Part shown: in pieces, positions 55,933 through 64,000 of the stretch | How the letters are laid out: every line of letters begins with the position of its first letter | Numbering within the stretch: position 1 is the first letter of the stretch | Source: Dyadobacter linearis | GTDB lineage: Bacteria > Bacteroidota > Bacteroidia > Cytophagales > Spirosomataceae | Direction: 5' to 3' | Length of the DNA stretch: 64,000 nucleotides | NCBI RefSeq assembly: GCF_907165045.1 | Contig: NZ_CAJRAU010000001.1 | Span: 1,178,001 to 1,242,000 of the forward strand | Notes under the pieces: generated by a model | Databases searched by the model: none | The model's input: only the letters and a program-made list of their open reading frames with translations | What the model was told of the DNA's origin: nothing | Made by a program: the position numbers and the translations under genes

Positions 55933-57003
55933 TCAGATTCTAGAACATTTCGGATAAATCCAAACCGAAAACAGCATTCCGCCAGCGATTAGAAGTAGTA
56001 GCGGAATTTTATACAAAATCAATAAGGTCAGCCCGACGAATCCAAAGAGAAATACTTTCAGCGGATCTTCGGGCAGACCTTCTTTTTTGTAAAAAACCAG
56101 ATGTGTTATGGTTAAAATCGTCAATCCCAGTAAGTACAGCTGCATAATTTCACCCACACTTAAAGCTGCATTGCGAACTGCTGCGAGCGTTTCCGGCAAG
56201 ATAATAATGGCATGAAAAGCGACGATGCGCACAAACCTTCGAAAGGGCGACACCGGCATAGACCGTCCCCAGAGGCACACTTCACTTTCCCATTTAAAAA
56301 ATTCCAGCGAGATCCCGAAATTGAGCAAATAAGCCAGCGACAATCCGATAGCCGGCAGCCGGAGATCGTAAATGTCAGTTGAATAGTACAGCATCGTGCC
56401 CGTAGCCACTAACACCGGTCCCAGTTTTCCAACCAATAATGTAATACCCCGCTCCCGGAACAGCCACTCAAACGCCCAGTAGAGCCACAAAGCCGGTCTG
56501 GGAAAAGGCCATTTAATGCCCCCTACCCCGGATTTCACTATATAATTCACCGGATTTCGCAGCCGCCATTCCGCAACGTACGCAAGCAAAGCGCTCAGCA
56601 GCAGGTAGTAAATGAATATGGGCCAAACGTTACGGGTGGCCTTTTCAGATACTGCAATGGAAATCAGGTAGATACCATAATATAGAATAGGCTGCAAAAA
56701 AGCGAAACCCATGAAGGAGAGTCTTTTAATCCGAATTAATGAAGGCCAGAGGCGCGCTTCGTAGATGAATGTGTATTCGGGCAGTTTCCAGAGTTGTGAT
56801 AAAAATTGCGCACATAGTAATGCATAAATCAACCAGATACACAGCAAATAGAGCATTCCGTAAGAGCCGGTCAGAAAAAACAGGGCGAATGCACGGTGCT
56901 CAGCGCCTCCCAGGAAACCAAACAGGATACCCAGCAAAATCAGGAACATGCCGGCCCGCCGCCTGAAAAATTCGTAGACAGTGGAACTGAGGAGCATTTT
57001 CAT
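55933..57003 (-). CDS. Integral membrane protein, partner of the ABC ATPase (permease-like)
   Basis: The 356-residue protein has about ten hydrophobic segments in a Phe/Leu-rich background. It has no recognisable family motif. The start overlaps the stop of the ATPase gene by four bases (ATGA), and the pair fits an ABC-2-type exporter with one permease. The substrate is unknown. Confidence 0.65.
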   Translation of the reverse strand: MKMLLSSTVYEFFRRRAGMFLILLGILFGFLGGAEHRAFALFFLTGSYGMLYLLCIWLIYALLCAQFLSQLWKLPEYTFIYEARLWPSLIRIKRLSFMGFAFLQPILYYGIYLISIAVSEKATRNVWPIFIYYLLLSALLAYVAEWRLRNPVNYIVKSGVGGIKWPFPRPALWLYWAFEWLFRERGITLLVGKLGPVLVATGTMLYYSTDIYDLRLPAIGLSLAYLLNFGISLEFFKWESEVCLWGRSMPVSPFRRFVRIVAFHAIIILPETLAAVRNAALSVGEIMQLYLLGLTILTITHLVFYKKEGLPEDPLKVFLFGFVGLTLLILYKIPLLLLIAGGMLFSVWIYPKCSRI

Positions 57004-57638
57004 GAAAGAAAAAGCGGAACCAGCGTTTTATCGCGCAATGCAAAGCTTTGCGTGATTTCCAGACCCTCCTGCTGAAAAGGCTGGTGCGACGAAAGCAGAA
57101 ATGTAACGCCGGCAGCATGATAAGTCCTGATTATACCGAACAATGCTTCCCGCGCCTGTTTATCAATAGTAATTAGCGGCTCGTCTAGGATAATGATCTT
57201 TGGATTACCCAGAAAAGCGACAGCAAGCGAAACCTTCTTGACCATTCCACTGGAACAGCTACCGAAAGTGTTTTTCAAATAATTGATTCCAAGTTGGGAA
57301 ATCAGCTCTTCCGCCTGTCCTTTAGGCGCTCGTTTGGCTTCGGCGACAAATCTGATCAGATCCTCAGGCGTTAAAAAAGAAGGATACAGAGGTTCCGCTT
57401 CACCCAGATTTAATAATAACCTGTATTCGACCGGATGCTTTTTCAGATCAAACTGACCATCGATCAGTACCAAGCCTGTGAAAGGCAGCATACCCGATAA
57501 CGTCCTGAAAAGCGTCGACTTACCCGCGCCATTTTCGCCTTGAATCCAGTAAATCCCGTGATGAATATGAAAATGTGGGATTACAAGAATTTCCAGATCA
57601 GCGTATCGCTGGTGAAGTTCACGGATTTCCAGAACCAT
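57000..57638 (-). CDS. ABC transporter ATP-binding protein
   Basis: The 212-residue protein has a Walker A 'GENGAGKST' (about 35-43), a Walker B 'IIILDEP' and a switch histidine in 'LLSSHQPF'. The signature is 'CSSGMVKKVSL' in place of LSGGQ, an uncommon but known variant. It powers the adjacent membrane protein and is one base from the glycosyltransferase-like gene. The three genes form an operon. Confidence 0.88.
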   Translation of the reverse strand: MVLEIRELHQRYADLEILVIPHFHIHHGIYWIQGENGAGKSTLFRTLSGMLPFTGLVLIDGQFDLKKHPVEYRLLLNLGEAEPLYPSFLTPEDLIRFVAEAKRAPKGQAEELISQLGINYLKNTFGSCSSGMVKKVSLAVAFLGNPKIIILDEPLITIDKQAREALFGIIRTYHAAGVTFLLSSHQPFQQEGLEITQSFALRDKTLVPLFLS

Positions 57639-58553
57639 TTACAGTTGGGATTGAAATGACTTGGTCTTGGGATCATAGCCGAACTCATCGATGAGCTGCT
57701 GCAAGGCTACCGACTCTTCATATTTGTAAAGATCTTTGTCAAAAAGCGCATTGTGACCCGCATTTTTCAAACTGATCCAACTGTGGGTTGCGTAGGGATC
57801 GTAATCAAAATGCACAAATGAATGGCCCAGGTTATTCATATCTGCAAACCATTTGACACCCACATCAAGCCTGTCGTAACTTCCAAACGCGGAACCTTTT
57901 CCGGCAGGTAACGTGTCTTTCCTGGTTTTTTCCAGATCAATCATCGCCACATATTCATTCAGCCTGCATTCGGGAAGCGGCCAGGGTGCCTTCGGATCCA
58001 CGACTTCTGTATACGTTGAGGTACGTGCCTGCGGATATTCAGCCGAAATTTTCATCAGTTCCTCGTAACCGGGTTTGTATTGCGTATACATTTCCGAGTG
58101 ACAGAGCTTGGCAGCGTATGCCGGACATACCCAGCACTGTCCAATCCTCCCGATACCCGAAGCCGGGCCAATACCTTCGAGATATTCCTTGACAAGATCA
58201 TCTTTGAAATAAACGTCATTATGAATAACCAGCAGGTATTTCCGGTTAGATTTCTCCCATGCATACTGGTACCGGATCGCGCGCCTGAACCATTTGAATT
58301 TGAGCAAAAAATCGAATTTGAGATTTTTCGTCCAAAGCCAGAAACTGGGTTTATAGTAGATTATTTTATCACCGAAATGTTTGAAAATGAACTGAAAATT
58401 AGAAGGTTCCGGTTGTTTGGCCTCTTCAACGAAATAGATCTTATTGATCCATTCCCCTGAAGTTTTCATGAGAGTAAGCAAAGTAATTGCAGTCTGATAA
58501 GGCTTTCCGTAAGCATTTATCGCAACGTCGACACTGGCTTTCTGAGGAGTCAT
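57639..58553 (-). CDS. Glycosyltransferase-like protein
   Basis: The 304-residue protein begins 'VDVAINAYGKPYQTAITLLTL' like GT2/GT-A enzymes and has a metal-type 'LLVIHNDVYFKDDLV' (about 108-122, N-D in place of DxD). No membrane segment is present. It is the first gene of the operon with the ABC ATPase and membrane protein. The combination suggests synthesis and export of a glycan, but I cannot name it. Confidence 0.65.
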   Translation of the reverse strand: MTPQKASVDVAINAYGKPYQTAITLLTLMKTSGEWINKIYFVEEAKQPEPSNFQFIFKHFGDKIIYYKPSFWLWTKNLKFDFLLKFKWFRRAIRYQYAWEKSNRKYLLVIHNDVYFKDDLVKEYLEGIGPASGIGRIGQCWVCPAYAAKLCHSEMYTQYKPGYEELMKISAEYPQARTSTYTEVVDPKAPWPLPECRLNEYVAMIDLEKTRKDTLPAGKGSAFGSYDRLDVGVKWFADMNNLGHSFVHFDYDPYATHSWISLKNAGHNALFDKDLYKYEESVALQQLIDEFGYDPKTKSFQSQL

Positions 58554-58704
58554 GGAGAAACAGCGCTTATTATTTATTAATATCGTAAAGGGTAATGATC
58601 GTAGTTGGTAAGTTCAAATTTCCGGGAAATCCCGGTACAAACAAAATCGCCTGCCCGGGATTAATTATAAGGTATCAAATCGAGGATGAAATTTCGTATT
58701 TTCA

Positions 58705-58735
58705 TTTGTCATGACATTCACGGGAAGTATATTTG
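58705..58735 (+). promoter_or_regulatory. Promoter of the glycosylasparaginase gene
   Basis: TTTG (58705-58708), exactly 19 bases, then TATATTTG (58728-58735) is the best match to the Bacteroidota promoter consensus in the window. The start site would lie about 60 bases before the ATG at 58802. Confidence 0.72.
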
Positions 58736-58801
58736 AAAAATTTTAATTTAATTGGAAGGTATTTTTAAAAATATTAGAAACTATTCCTGACACGTGAACC
58801 T

Positions 58802-59836
58802 ATGAAATCCAATCGCAGATCCTTTCTCCGCCTATCGGCTTTTGCATTACCCTTTACCAAAATGAACGAACTGTTTGCGAAAGCGCCAGCAGCCAATATG
58901 CCGCTGGTAATTTCGACCTGGGACAGCGGCCAGATCGCGAACGGAGGTGCGTGGCCGATCCTGGAAAAAGGCGGAAAAGCATTGGATGCAGTGGAACAGG
59001 CGGCTATCGCAATGGAAAATGAAATCAACTGTTGCGTGGGATTAGGCGGAAATCCAGACCGCGACGGGCGGGTGACATTGGATGCCTGCATTATGGACGA
59101 TAAGTTCAACTGCGGCTCCGTAGCATTTGTCGAGCGCGTCAAACACCCGGCTACATTGGCGAGAAAGCTGATGGAAAACACGCCGCACGTATTTATGGCG
59201 GGAGAAGGTGCGCAGCAGTTTGCAGTAGCGAGCGGGATGAAGCTGGAATCGGGTGAGTTGTCGCCTGACGCTGAAAAAGCTTACAAAGAATGGCTGAAAA
59301 AGGCTGAATACAAGCCAATTATCAATATTGAACATCAGCAATCTAAACCAAAAGGACACGGACCATTTGCGCCGAGCCACTTTGACGACGGTTCGGTGAA
59401 CCACGATACCATGGGAACGCTGGCATTGGATTCCTCGGGTAACCTGTCGGGAATGTGTACTACCAGCGGAATGGGCTTCAAAATGCGCGGCCGCATCGGT
59501 GACTCCCCTATTATCGGTTCGGGATTATATGTTGATAATGAAGTAGGCGCCGCCACCGGCTCGGGTCAGGGAGAAGAAGTGATTCGCGTTTGCGGTACAC
59601 ATACTATTGTGGAGTTAATGCGAAACGGTGCTTCACCGACCGAAGCCTGCAAGAAAACCATCGAGCGCATTGTAAAGATCAATCCTGAAAAAGCGAAAAG
59701 TTTCCAGGTAGGTTTCATCGCGATCGCCAAAAACGGAGAAGTGGGCGCCTATTCGCTGCAAAAAGGTTTCAACTACACGGTAACAGACAAGTCTGGCAAA
59801 GCGAAGGTAATTAATGCAAAAAGCCATTTCTCCTGA
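58802..59836 (+). CDS. Tat-exported N(4)-(beta-N-acetylglucosaminyl)-L-asparaginase
   Basis: The 344-residue protein has a twin-arginine signal ('NRRSFLRLSAFALPF') and the Ntn-hydrolase asparaginase fold. The autoprocessing site precedes the nucleophile T in 'SVNHDTMGTLALD', and 'GRIGDSPIIGSGLYVDNEVGA' (about 230-250, read in parts) holds the substrate loop. The family cuts the GlcNAc-Asn link of N-glycans (glycosylasparaginase) or isoaspartyl peptides. 'GLGGNPDRDGRVTLDACIMD' is closer to glycosylasparaginases. The alpha-fucosidase genes that follow support the glycan role. Confidence 0.88.
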   Translation: MKSNRRSFLRLSAFALPFTKMNELFAKAPAANMPLVISTWDSGQIANGGAWPILEKGGKALDAVEQAAIAMENEINCCVGLGGNPDRDGRVTLDACIMDDKFNCGSVAFVERVKHPATLARKLMENTPHVFMAGEGAQQFAVASGMKLESGELSPDAEKAYKEWLKKAEYKPIINIEHQQSKPKGHGPFAPSHFDDGSVNHDTMGTLALDSSGNLSGMCTTSGMGFKMRGRIGDSPIIGSGLYVDNEVGAATGSGQGEEVIRVCGTHTIVELMRNGASPTEACKKTIERIVKINPEKAKSFQVGFIAIAKNGEVGAYSLQKGFNYTVTDKSGKAKVINAKSHFS

Positions 59837-59890
59837 TCCGAGGGAATTTTCACAGCCTAACATATTAGTAATCCATTACTTTTTCTTGAA

Positions 59891-61312
59891 ATGAATTTAA
59901 AGTCAAAAGCATTGCTGCTCGCAGTTTTGCTAGCAGGTAATTTTTCGTTCGCACAGCAGCATTCCGAGCAGGACCATTCCAAATACGTAGCGCCGACCGA
60001 CCCGCTGGTGCAGCAAAAGCTCGCAAAATGGCAGGATGTAAAATTCGGTCTTTTAATGCATTGGGGCACGTATAGCCAGTGGGGAATTGTGGAATCGTGG
60101 TCACTTTGTCCCGAAGATGAAGGCTGGTGTGAACGAAAAGGGCCGCATTCACACGATTGGTACGAATACAAAAAAGCTTACGAGGATATTGCCAAGACAT
60201 TTAATCCGGTCAAATTTAACCCGGAACGCTGGGCCCAGGCGGCCAAGAATGCGGGAATGAAATATGTGGTTTTCACGACCAAGCACCACGACGGTTTTGC
60301 GATGTTTGATTCCAAATACACTGATTATAAGATCACGAATACGCCATTTAAAACAAACCCGAAAAGCAATGTGACCAAAGAAGTGCTGTCTGCATTTCGT
60401 AATCAGGGTTTTATGACGGGTACGTACTTTTCAAAACCAGATTGGAATACTGAATTTTACTGGTGGAAATATTTCCCGCCAAAAGACCGGAATGCTTCCT
60501 ACGATCCTAAGAAACGTCCCGAGCTTTGGAACAAGTTCAAGGATTTCACCTATAATCAAATCGAGGAGTTAATGTCAGACTACGGTTCAGTTGACATTCT
60601 CTGGCTCGACGGTGGCTGGGTTCGTCCATTGAATACCATCGATCCGAATATCAGCTGGCAGAAAAGCATTCCTTACGAGCAGGATATCGATATGGCGCGC
60701 ATTGCAAAAATGGCTCGGTCGCACCAGCCGGGTTTGCTGGTTGTGGACAGAACGGTTACGGGTGAATTTGAAAATTACGTAACACCGGAACAATCTATCC
60801 CCGACCATTATATGTCGATACCTTGGGAATCGTGCATGACAATGGGCGATTCATGGTCTTACATTCCGAAAGAGAATTTTAAATCAACCCAAAAGCTGGT
60901 GCATACGCTGGTCGATATTATAGCAAAAGGCGGTAACCTGCTATTAAATGTAGCGCCGGGACCCGACGGAGAGTGGCACGAAGAGGCTTACACAAGGTTG
61001 GAAGAAATGGGCAAATGGATGAATGTAAATGGAGTGGGTATCTACGAAACCAAGCCGCTCGCACCATACCGGCAGGGAAAATGGGCTTACACTAAAAAAG
61101 GTAACACGACCTACGCATTCTATTTGGCCGAAGCCGGCGAAAAGCTTGGTACCAGCCTGAAACCGGAAGGATTGACGATGCCAGCGAATGCGAAGATCAC
61201 ATTAGCAGGAAACAAGAAAGTGCTAAAAATGAAAGGTGGCTCAATCGAAATCCCTGCTAAAACAGCAACTGAAATTGGAGTGCAGCCTGCTTATTTGTTT
61301 GTGATTAACTGA
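59891..61312 (+). CDS. Alpha-L-fucosidase (GH29), exported
   Basis: The 473-residue protein has a signal peptide ending 'NFSFAQ'. The TIM-barrel GH29 features are 'KFGLLMHWGTYSQWG' (about 51-65), 'VVFTTKHHDGFAMFDSKYTDY' (about 122-142, read in parts), and the nucleophile D240 in 'DILWLDGGW'. It releases terminal or core alpha-L-fucose. It starts 54 bases after the asparaginase stop and is probably co-transcribed with it. Confidence 0.93.
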   Translation: MNLKSKALLLAVLLAGNFSFAQQHSEQDHSKYVAPTDPLVQQKLAKWQDVKFGLLMHWGTYSQWGIVESWSLCPEDEGWCERKGPHSHDWYEYKKAYEDIAKTFNPVKFNPERWAQAAKNAGMKYVVFTTKHHDGFAMFDSKYTDYKITNTPFKTNPKSNVTKEVLSAFRNQGFMTGTYFSKPDWNTEFYWWKYFPPKDRNASYDPKKRPELWNKFKDFTYNQIEELMSDYGSVDILWLDGGWVRPLNTIDPNISWQKSIPYEQDIDMARIAKMARSHQPGLLVVDRTVTGEFENYVTPEQSIPDHYMSIPWESCMTMGDSWSYIPKENFKSTQKLVHTLVDIIAKGGNLLLNVAPGPDGEWHEEAYTRLEEMGKWMNVNGVGIYETKPLAPYRQGKWAYTKKGNTTYAFYLAEAGEKLGTSLKPEGLTMPANAKITLAGNKKVLKMKGGSIEIPAKTATEIGVQPAYLFVIN

Positions 61313-61336
61313 CAAAATCAGTTATGTACATCGCTT

Positions 61337-61367
61337 GTTGTGACGCATTGGATAAATCTTATCTTTG
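61337..61367 (+). promoter_or_regulatory. Promoter of the GNAT-like gene
   Basis: GTTG, 19 bases, then TATCTTTG lies just upstream of the ATG at 61387. This favours that ATG over an in-frame one at 61324, which would lie upstream of the predicted start site. Confidence 0.55.
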
Positions 61368-61386
61368 CTTAAACAACACACTACAA

Positions 61387-61881
61387 ATGCTGGATTTTGA
61401 GATTGACAAACTAACAAATTCAATTGAACACGCACTTACAAATCAGGTTTTCCAAACGCAGCTGGTGCGCGTGTTGTCGGACGCGCGTTTAAACAAAAAA
61501 AACTGGGTATTTGATTGGAAACTGGAATTATCGGATCCAGCGAGAAGAGTTTATAAACTTGTAACTGTTGCCGAACCTAACCTGGTCCATGGTTTGATAA
61601 GCATTGGTTTCAACGAAGACCACGTTTATATGCACCTACTGGAGAATGCTGCTTTTAACAAAGGGCATTCAAAATTGTACCGGGGAGTTGCAGGAAATCT
61701 CGTAGCGTTTGCCTGCAAGTCAAGCTTTGAGCACGGTTTTGATGGAATTGTCGTTTTTGAATCAAAGACCAGCCTGATTGATCACTACAAGCAGACCATG
61801 GGTGCAAAAGTCCTGGCAAGAAACAGGTTGTTTATTGATACATTGGAAGCTAGTATGCTTGTTAAACGATATTTCAAATGA
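61387..61881 (+). CDS. GNAT-like protein of unknown function
   Basis: The 164-residue protein (start 'MLDFEIDKLTNSIEHAL') has the look of a GNAT fold. 'YRGVAGNLVAFACKSSFEHG' (about 99-118, CoA-loop position) and 'HYKQTMGAKVLARNRLFID' suit the family, but the usual Q/RxxGxG/A is weak. The last four bases overlap a 55-residue ORF. I do not recognise the family. Possible roles are an acetyltransferase or a two-gene module with the small protein. Confidence 0.6.
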   Translation: MLDFEIDKLTNSIEHALTNQVFQTQLVRVLSDARLNKKNWVFDWKLELSDPARRVYKLVTVAEPNLVHGLISIGFNEDHVYMHLLENAAFNKGHSKLYRGVAGNLVAFACKSSFEHGFDGIVVFESKTSLIDHYKQTMGAKVLARNRLFIDTLEASMLVKRYFK

Positions 61882-62045
61882 AACCAGACTTCAAAACACT
61901 AGATAAAGCTGATCTCGAAGTAGTCAGTAAAACACTAAGTAAGTCAGACTTAGAGGAAATTTCTACTTTGCTAAGAGTTAAAAAAGCTAAACGTATTTTG
62001 GCTATTACTCCGTTGAAAAATGCCAGATCTCCCCAGAAGCACTAA
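61878..62045 (+). CDS. Small basic-tailed protein (55 residues) coupled to the GNAT-like gene
   Basis: The ORF begins MKPDFKTLDKADLE and ends near KNARSPQKH. It overlaps the GNAT-like stop by an ATGA junction, which suggests translational coupling. It is predicted helical with an acidic first half and a basic second half. No family is known to me, so the evidence is only coupling and composition. Confidence 0.5.
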   Translation: MKPDFKTLDKADLEVVSKTLSKSDLEEISTLLRVKKAKRILAITPLKNARSPQKH

Positions 62046-62084
62046 CTAATATTCCTTTCTGCAAATAATAGCAATCCCTTTAAA

Positions 62085-63548
62085 ATGATCAGACATTTAA
62101 CTGCGCTACTCCTCTTAACCCACGCGCTATCTTTTGCCCAAACTCCGCCAAAACCTTACGGCGCTACTCCTGCTCCAAGGCAGGTACTTTGGCACCAAAC
62201 CGAGGTTTACGGGCTGATCCACTTCACTCCTACTACTTTTGAAAACAAGGAATGGGGTTTCGGGGATGCGGATCCGAAGTCATTTAATCCCAGCGATTTC
62301 AATGCAGAACAGATCGTACTGGCAGCAAAAGCCGGCGGGTTAAAAGGAATTGTATTGGTAGCCAAACACCACGACGGATTTGCGCTCTGGCCTACCAAAA
62401 CTACAGAATATAACATCACAAAAAGCCCGTTCCGCGATGGAAAAGGTGATCTGGTGAAAGAAGTTGCCGATGCAACCCGCAAGCACGGACTAAAATTTGG
62501 TGTGTACTGCTCGCCCTGGGACCGTAATAATGCGAAATACGGAACGCCCGAATACCTGGCGATTTACCGCGAGCAACTGCGTGAACTGTATACCAATTAC
62601 GGAGAACTTTTCATGTCGTGGCACGACGGCGCCAACGGAGGCGACGGGTACTATGGTGGTGCGAAGGAAAAACGCTCTATCGACAATACAACTTACTACC
62701 AGTGGGACTCGACCTGGACAAACCTTACCCGCAAATTACAACCTAATGCCAACATTTTCAGCGATATAGGCTGGGATGTACGCTGGGCTGGAAATGAGGA
62801 CGGAAGTGTAAATGAAACCTCCTGGGCCACATTAACCCCAAAACCTTCGGAAGGTCAGAATGTAGCTGTACCAGGCCAGGCAAATGCGACTGAAAACCCG
62901 GGCGGTACCCGAAATGGGAAGTTCTGGATCCCGGCAGAATGCGATGTTCCGCTGCGCAAAGGCTGGTTTTACCACCCGAATGAAAAACCGAAAACGCCCG
63001 AAAAGCTATTTGATCTTTACCTGAAAAGCGTAGGTCGCGGCGCGGCGCTGGATCTTGGACTCGCGCCGGATACCCGTGGACAATTGCACGCCGACGATGT
63101 GGCTGCGTTGAAAGCATTCGGTGACCACGTTAGCCAGACTTTCGCCACCAACCTGGTCGGCAAGGCTACTTCCAAGGCTGTCAATGTAAGAGGGTACAAC
63201 TCTATTTACAGTGCTAAAAATATCCTCGACGGAAAGCCGGAGAGCTATTGGGCGACGGACGATGATTTCAAAACACCTGAGGTGATCATGGACCTGAGCC
63301 AACCGATTGTATTTGACATTATCAGCATTCAGGAGTTCATCAAGCTCGGCCAGCGGATCGAAGAATTTGCAGTCGATGCGTGGCAGGATAACAACTGGAA
63401 GGAAATTCACAAAGGTACCAGCGTCGGGGCGAAAAGAATTGTGAAACTGGAAGCACCGGTCACTACACAGAAGGTCAGATTAAGGATCACGAAATCGCCA
63501 GTGAGCATTGCGATCAGCGAATTCGGGTTGTATAAAGACTCGGAATAG
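62085..63548 (+). CDS. Second exported GH29-type alpha-L-fucosidase with C-terminal F5/8-type domain
   Basis: The 487-residue protein has a signal peptide ending 'ALSFAQ'. The GH29-B-like core has 'VYGLIHFTPTTFENKEWG' (about 41-58), 'LVAKHHDGFALWPTKTTEYN' and the likely nucleophile D181 in 'LFMSWHDGANGG'. A discoidin-like C-terminal domain (about 350-487, 'GYNSIYSAKNILDGKPESYW') may bind galactose-containing glycans. It would remove alpha-1,3/4-linked fucose, unlike the first enzyme. It lies 39 bases after the small ORF. Confidence 0.88.
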   Translation: MIRHLTALLLLTHALSFAQTPPKPYGATPAPRQVLWHQTEVYGLIHFTPTTFENKEWGFGDADPKSFNPSDFNAEQIVLAAKAGGLKGIVLVAKHHDGFALWPTKTTEYNITKSPFRDGKGDLVKEVADATRKHGLKFGVYCSPWDRNNAKYGTPEYLAIYREQLRELYTNYGELFMSWHDGANGGDGYYGGAKEKRSIDNTTYYQWDSTWTNLTRKLQPNANIFSDIGWDVRWAGNEDGSVNETSWATLTPKPSEGQNVAVPGQANATENPGGTRNGKFWIPAECDVPLRKGWFYHPNEKPKTPEKLFDLYLKSVGRGAALDLGLAPDTRGQLHADDVAALKAFGDHVSQTFATNLVGKATSKAVNVRGYNSIYSAKNILDGKPESYWATDDDFKTPEVIMDLSQPIVFDIISIQEFIKLGQRIEEFAVDAWQDNNWKEIHKGTSVGAKRIVKLEAPVTTQKVRLRITKSPVSIAISEFGLYKDSE

Positions 63549-63553
63549 AATTG

Positions 63554-63583
63554 AAAAAGGGTTGCCGAAAGACAACCCTTTTT
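63554..63583. terminator. Bidirectional terminator between convergent GH29 and GH76 genes
   Basis: An 11-base stem (AAAAAGGGTTG with CAACCCTTTTT) with an eight-base loop has T-runs on both strands and lies just between the two stop codons. Confidence 0.88.
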
Positions 63584-63589
63584 TTGCAC

Positions 63590-64000
63590 TTACTCTTTGG
63601 TCAGCCGCGCTAATCTCGCGTACATCTCCACCATCGCGCCCTGGTCGATCAGCGTCTTTTCGGATTTCCTGCCCATCAGATTATTCTCATCCCGTTCCTC
63701 TTTCCAGATCCTCTCCGCATCATCGACGAAAAAGCTAAAAATGCTTTTGTCCTTATTTACCTTGTAAAGCGCCTCATATCCCCGCAGGAGCACCACATTA
63801 AACCAGTAATTTCCAGGCAGTTTATTATCTACATAAAAGAAATCACGCGCGGCGCCGGCAATTTGGTTCGCCTCTTTCAGATACTTGTCTTCTTTGGTAA
63901 TTTCATATAGTAACACATTAGATTGCAGCATAGTACCTGTATTATAAGTGTATTTGGCTGAATCAATTTTCATATCCGGGATCTTGATCGCGTCCCAGTA
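63590..64000 (-). CDS. GH76 alpha-1,6-mannanase, C-terminal part (5' end outside window)
   Basis: About 136 codons are visible up to base 64000. The stretch 'YTYNTGTMLQSNVLLYEIT' and the later 'NYWFNVVLLRGYEALYKV' with 'LIDQGAMVEMYARLA' match the (alpha/alpha)6 core of GH76 endo-alpha-mannanases. The two catalytic aspartates lie upstream and are not visible. It would digest alpha-mannan or the mannose arm of glycans in the periplasm or outside. It converges on the GH29-B gene. Confidence 0.8.
   Translation of the reverse strand, partial: YWDAIKIPDMKIDSAKYTYNTGTMLQSNVLLYEITKEDKYLKEANQIAGAARDFFYVDNKLPGNYWFNVVLLRGYEALYKVNKDKSIFSFFVDDAERIWKEERDENNLMGRKSEKTLIDQGAMVEMYARLARLTKE

Overview
The window looks like chromosome from a Bacteroidota bacterium of the order Cytophagales, and the gene content and protein flavour remind me most of Dyadobacter or a close relative. 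The genus is a judgement from memory, not a computed result. Supporting signs are the Bacteroidota-only families (DUF5686, DUF4833, DUF4403, DUF2279, DUF2027-Smr, DUF4142), a TonB-dependent outer-membrane barrel with a CarboxypepD-like plug extension, a bacterial sphingolipid operon, and promoters of the Bacteroidota type (TTTG, about 19 bases, TAnnTTTG). No phage, insertion sequence, CRISPR array, tRNA or rRNA gene was seen. The only stable RNA is the RNase P RNA (rnpB) near 48.25-48.66 kb on the minus strand.

Layout. 1-13 kb holds the end-truncated TonB-type receptor, a MATE exporter, a GapN-like aldehyde dehydrogenase, two convergent hybrid histidine kinases, a DUF4142 lipoprotein, a stress-type glycine-zipper protein and a type II NADH dehydrogenase. 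12.1-25.7 kb, all on the minus strand, is the most interesting part. It contains a dihydroceramide operon (serine palmitoyltransferase, a GNAT-type ceramide synthase and an epimerase-type ceramide reductase, joined by 4-base overlaps). Downstream is an eight-gene operon: outer-membrane DUF5686 protein, nucleotidyltransferase, ATP-grasp enzyme, CDP-alcohol phosphotransferase, YbhN-type membrane protein, HAD hydrolase, PfkB kinase and DUF4833 protein. Then come a CmoA-type carboxy-SAM synthase and a membrane-embedded ICMT/PEMT-type methyltransferase. I read the eight-gene set as a pathway that phosphorylates a polyol, activates it with a nucleotide and places it on a lipid. The carboxy-SAM pair may modify that or another lipid.

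26.3-37 kb carries a TetR regulator with a perfect 36-base palindrome upstream, an exported ApbE flavinyltransferase, a tiny membrane protein with its own terminator, Tat-exported amidase and toroid-like proteins, an exported amidotransferase-fold protein, a Uma2 nuclease-fold protein, a TlpA thioredoxin, lpxB and queD. 37-48 kb is mostly housekeeping: hldD, a lone sufB, a CPA2 antiporter, a D-cysteine desulfhydrase-like enzyme, an RluD-type pseudouridine synthase, a GNAT, the rpsP-rimM-trmD operon, an OmpA-family protein and rnpB.

48.7-58.6 kb holds envelope-associated genes (DUF4403, DUF2027-Smr, DUF2279, a VWA membrane protein), fabG, a second SDR, a small ABC transporter and a glycosyltransferase-like protein. 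58.8-64 kb is a glycan-degradation region: a Tat-exported glycosylasparaginase, two GH29 alpha-L-fucosidases and the end of a GH76 mannanase. Together these would suit breakdown of fucosylated N-glycans. Between the two fucosidases lies a GNAT-like gene overlapping a previously unlisted 55-residue ORF.
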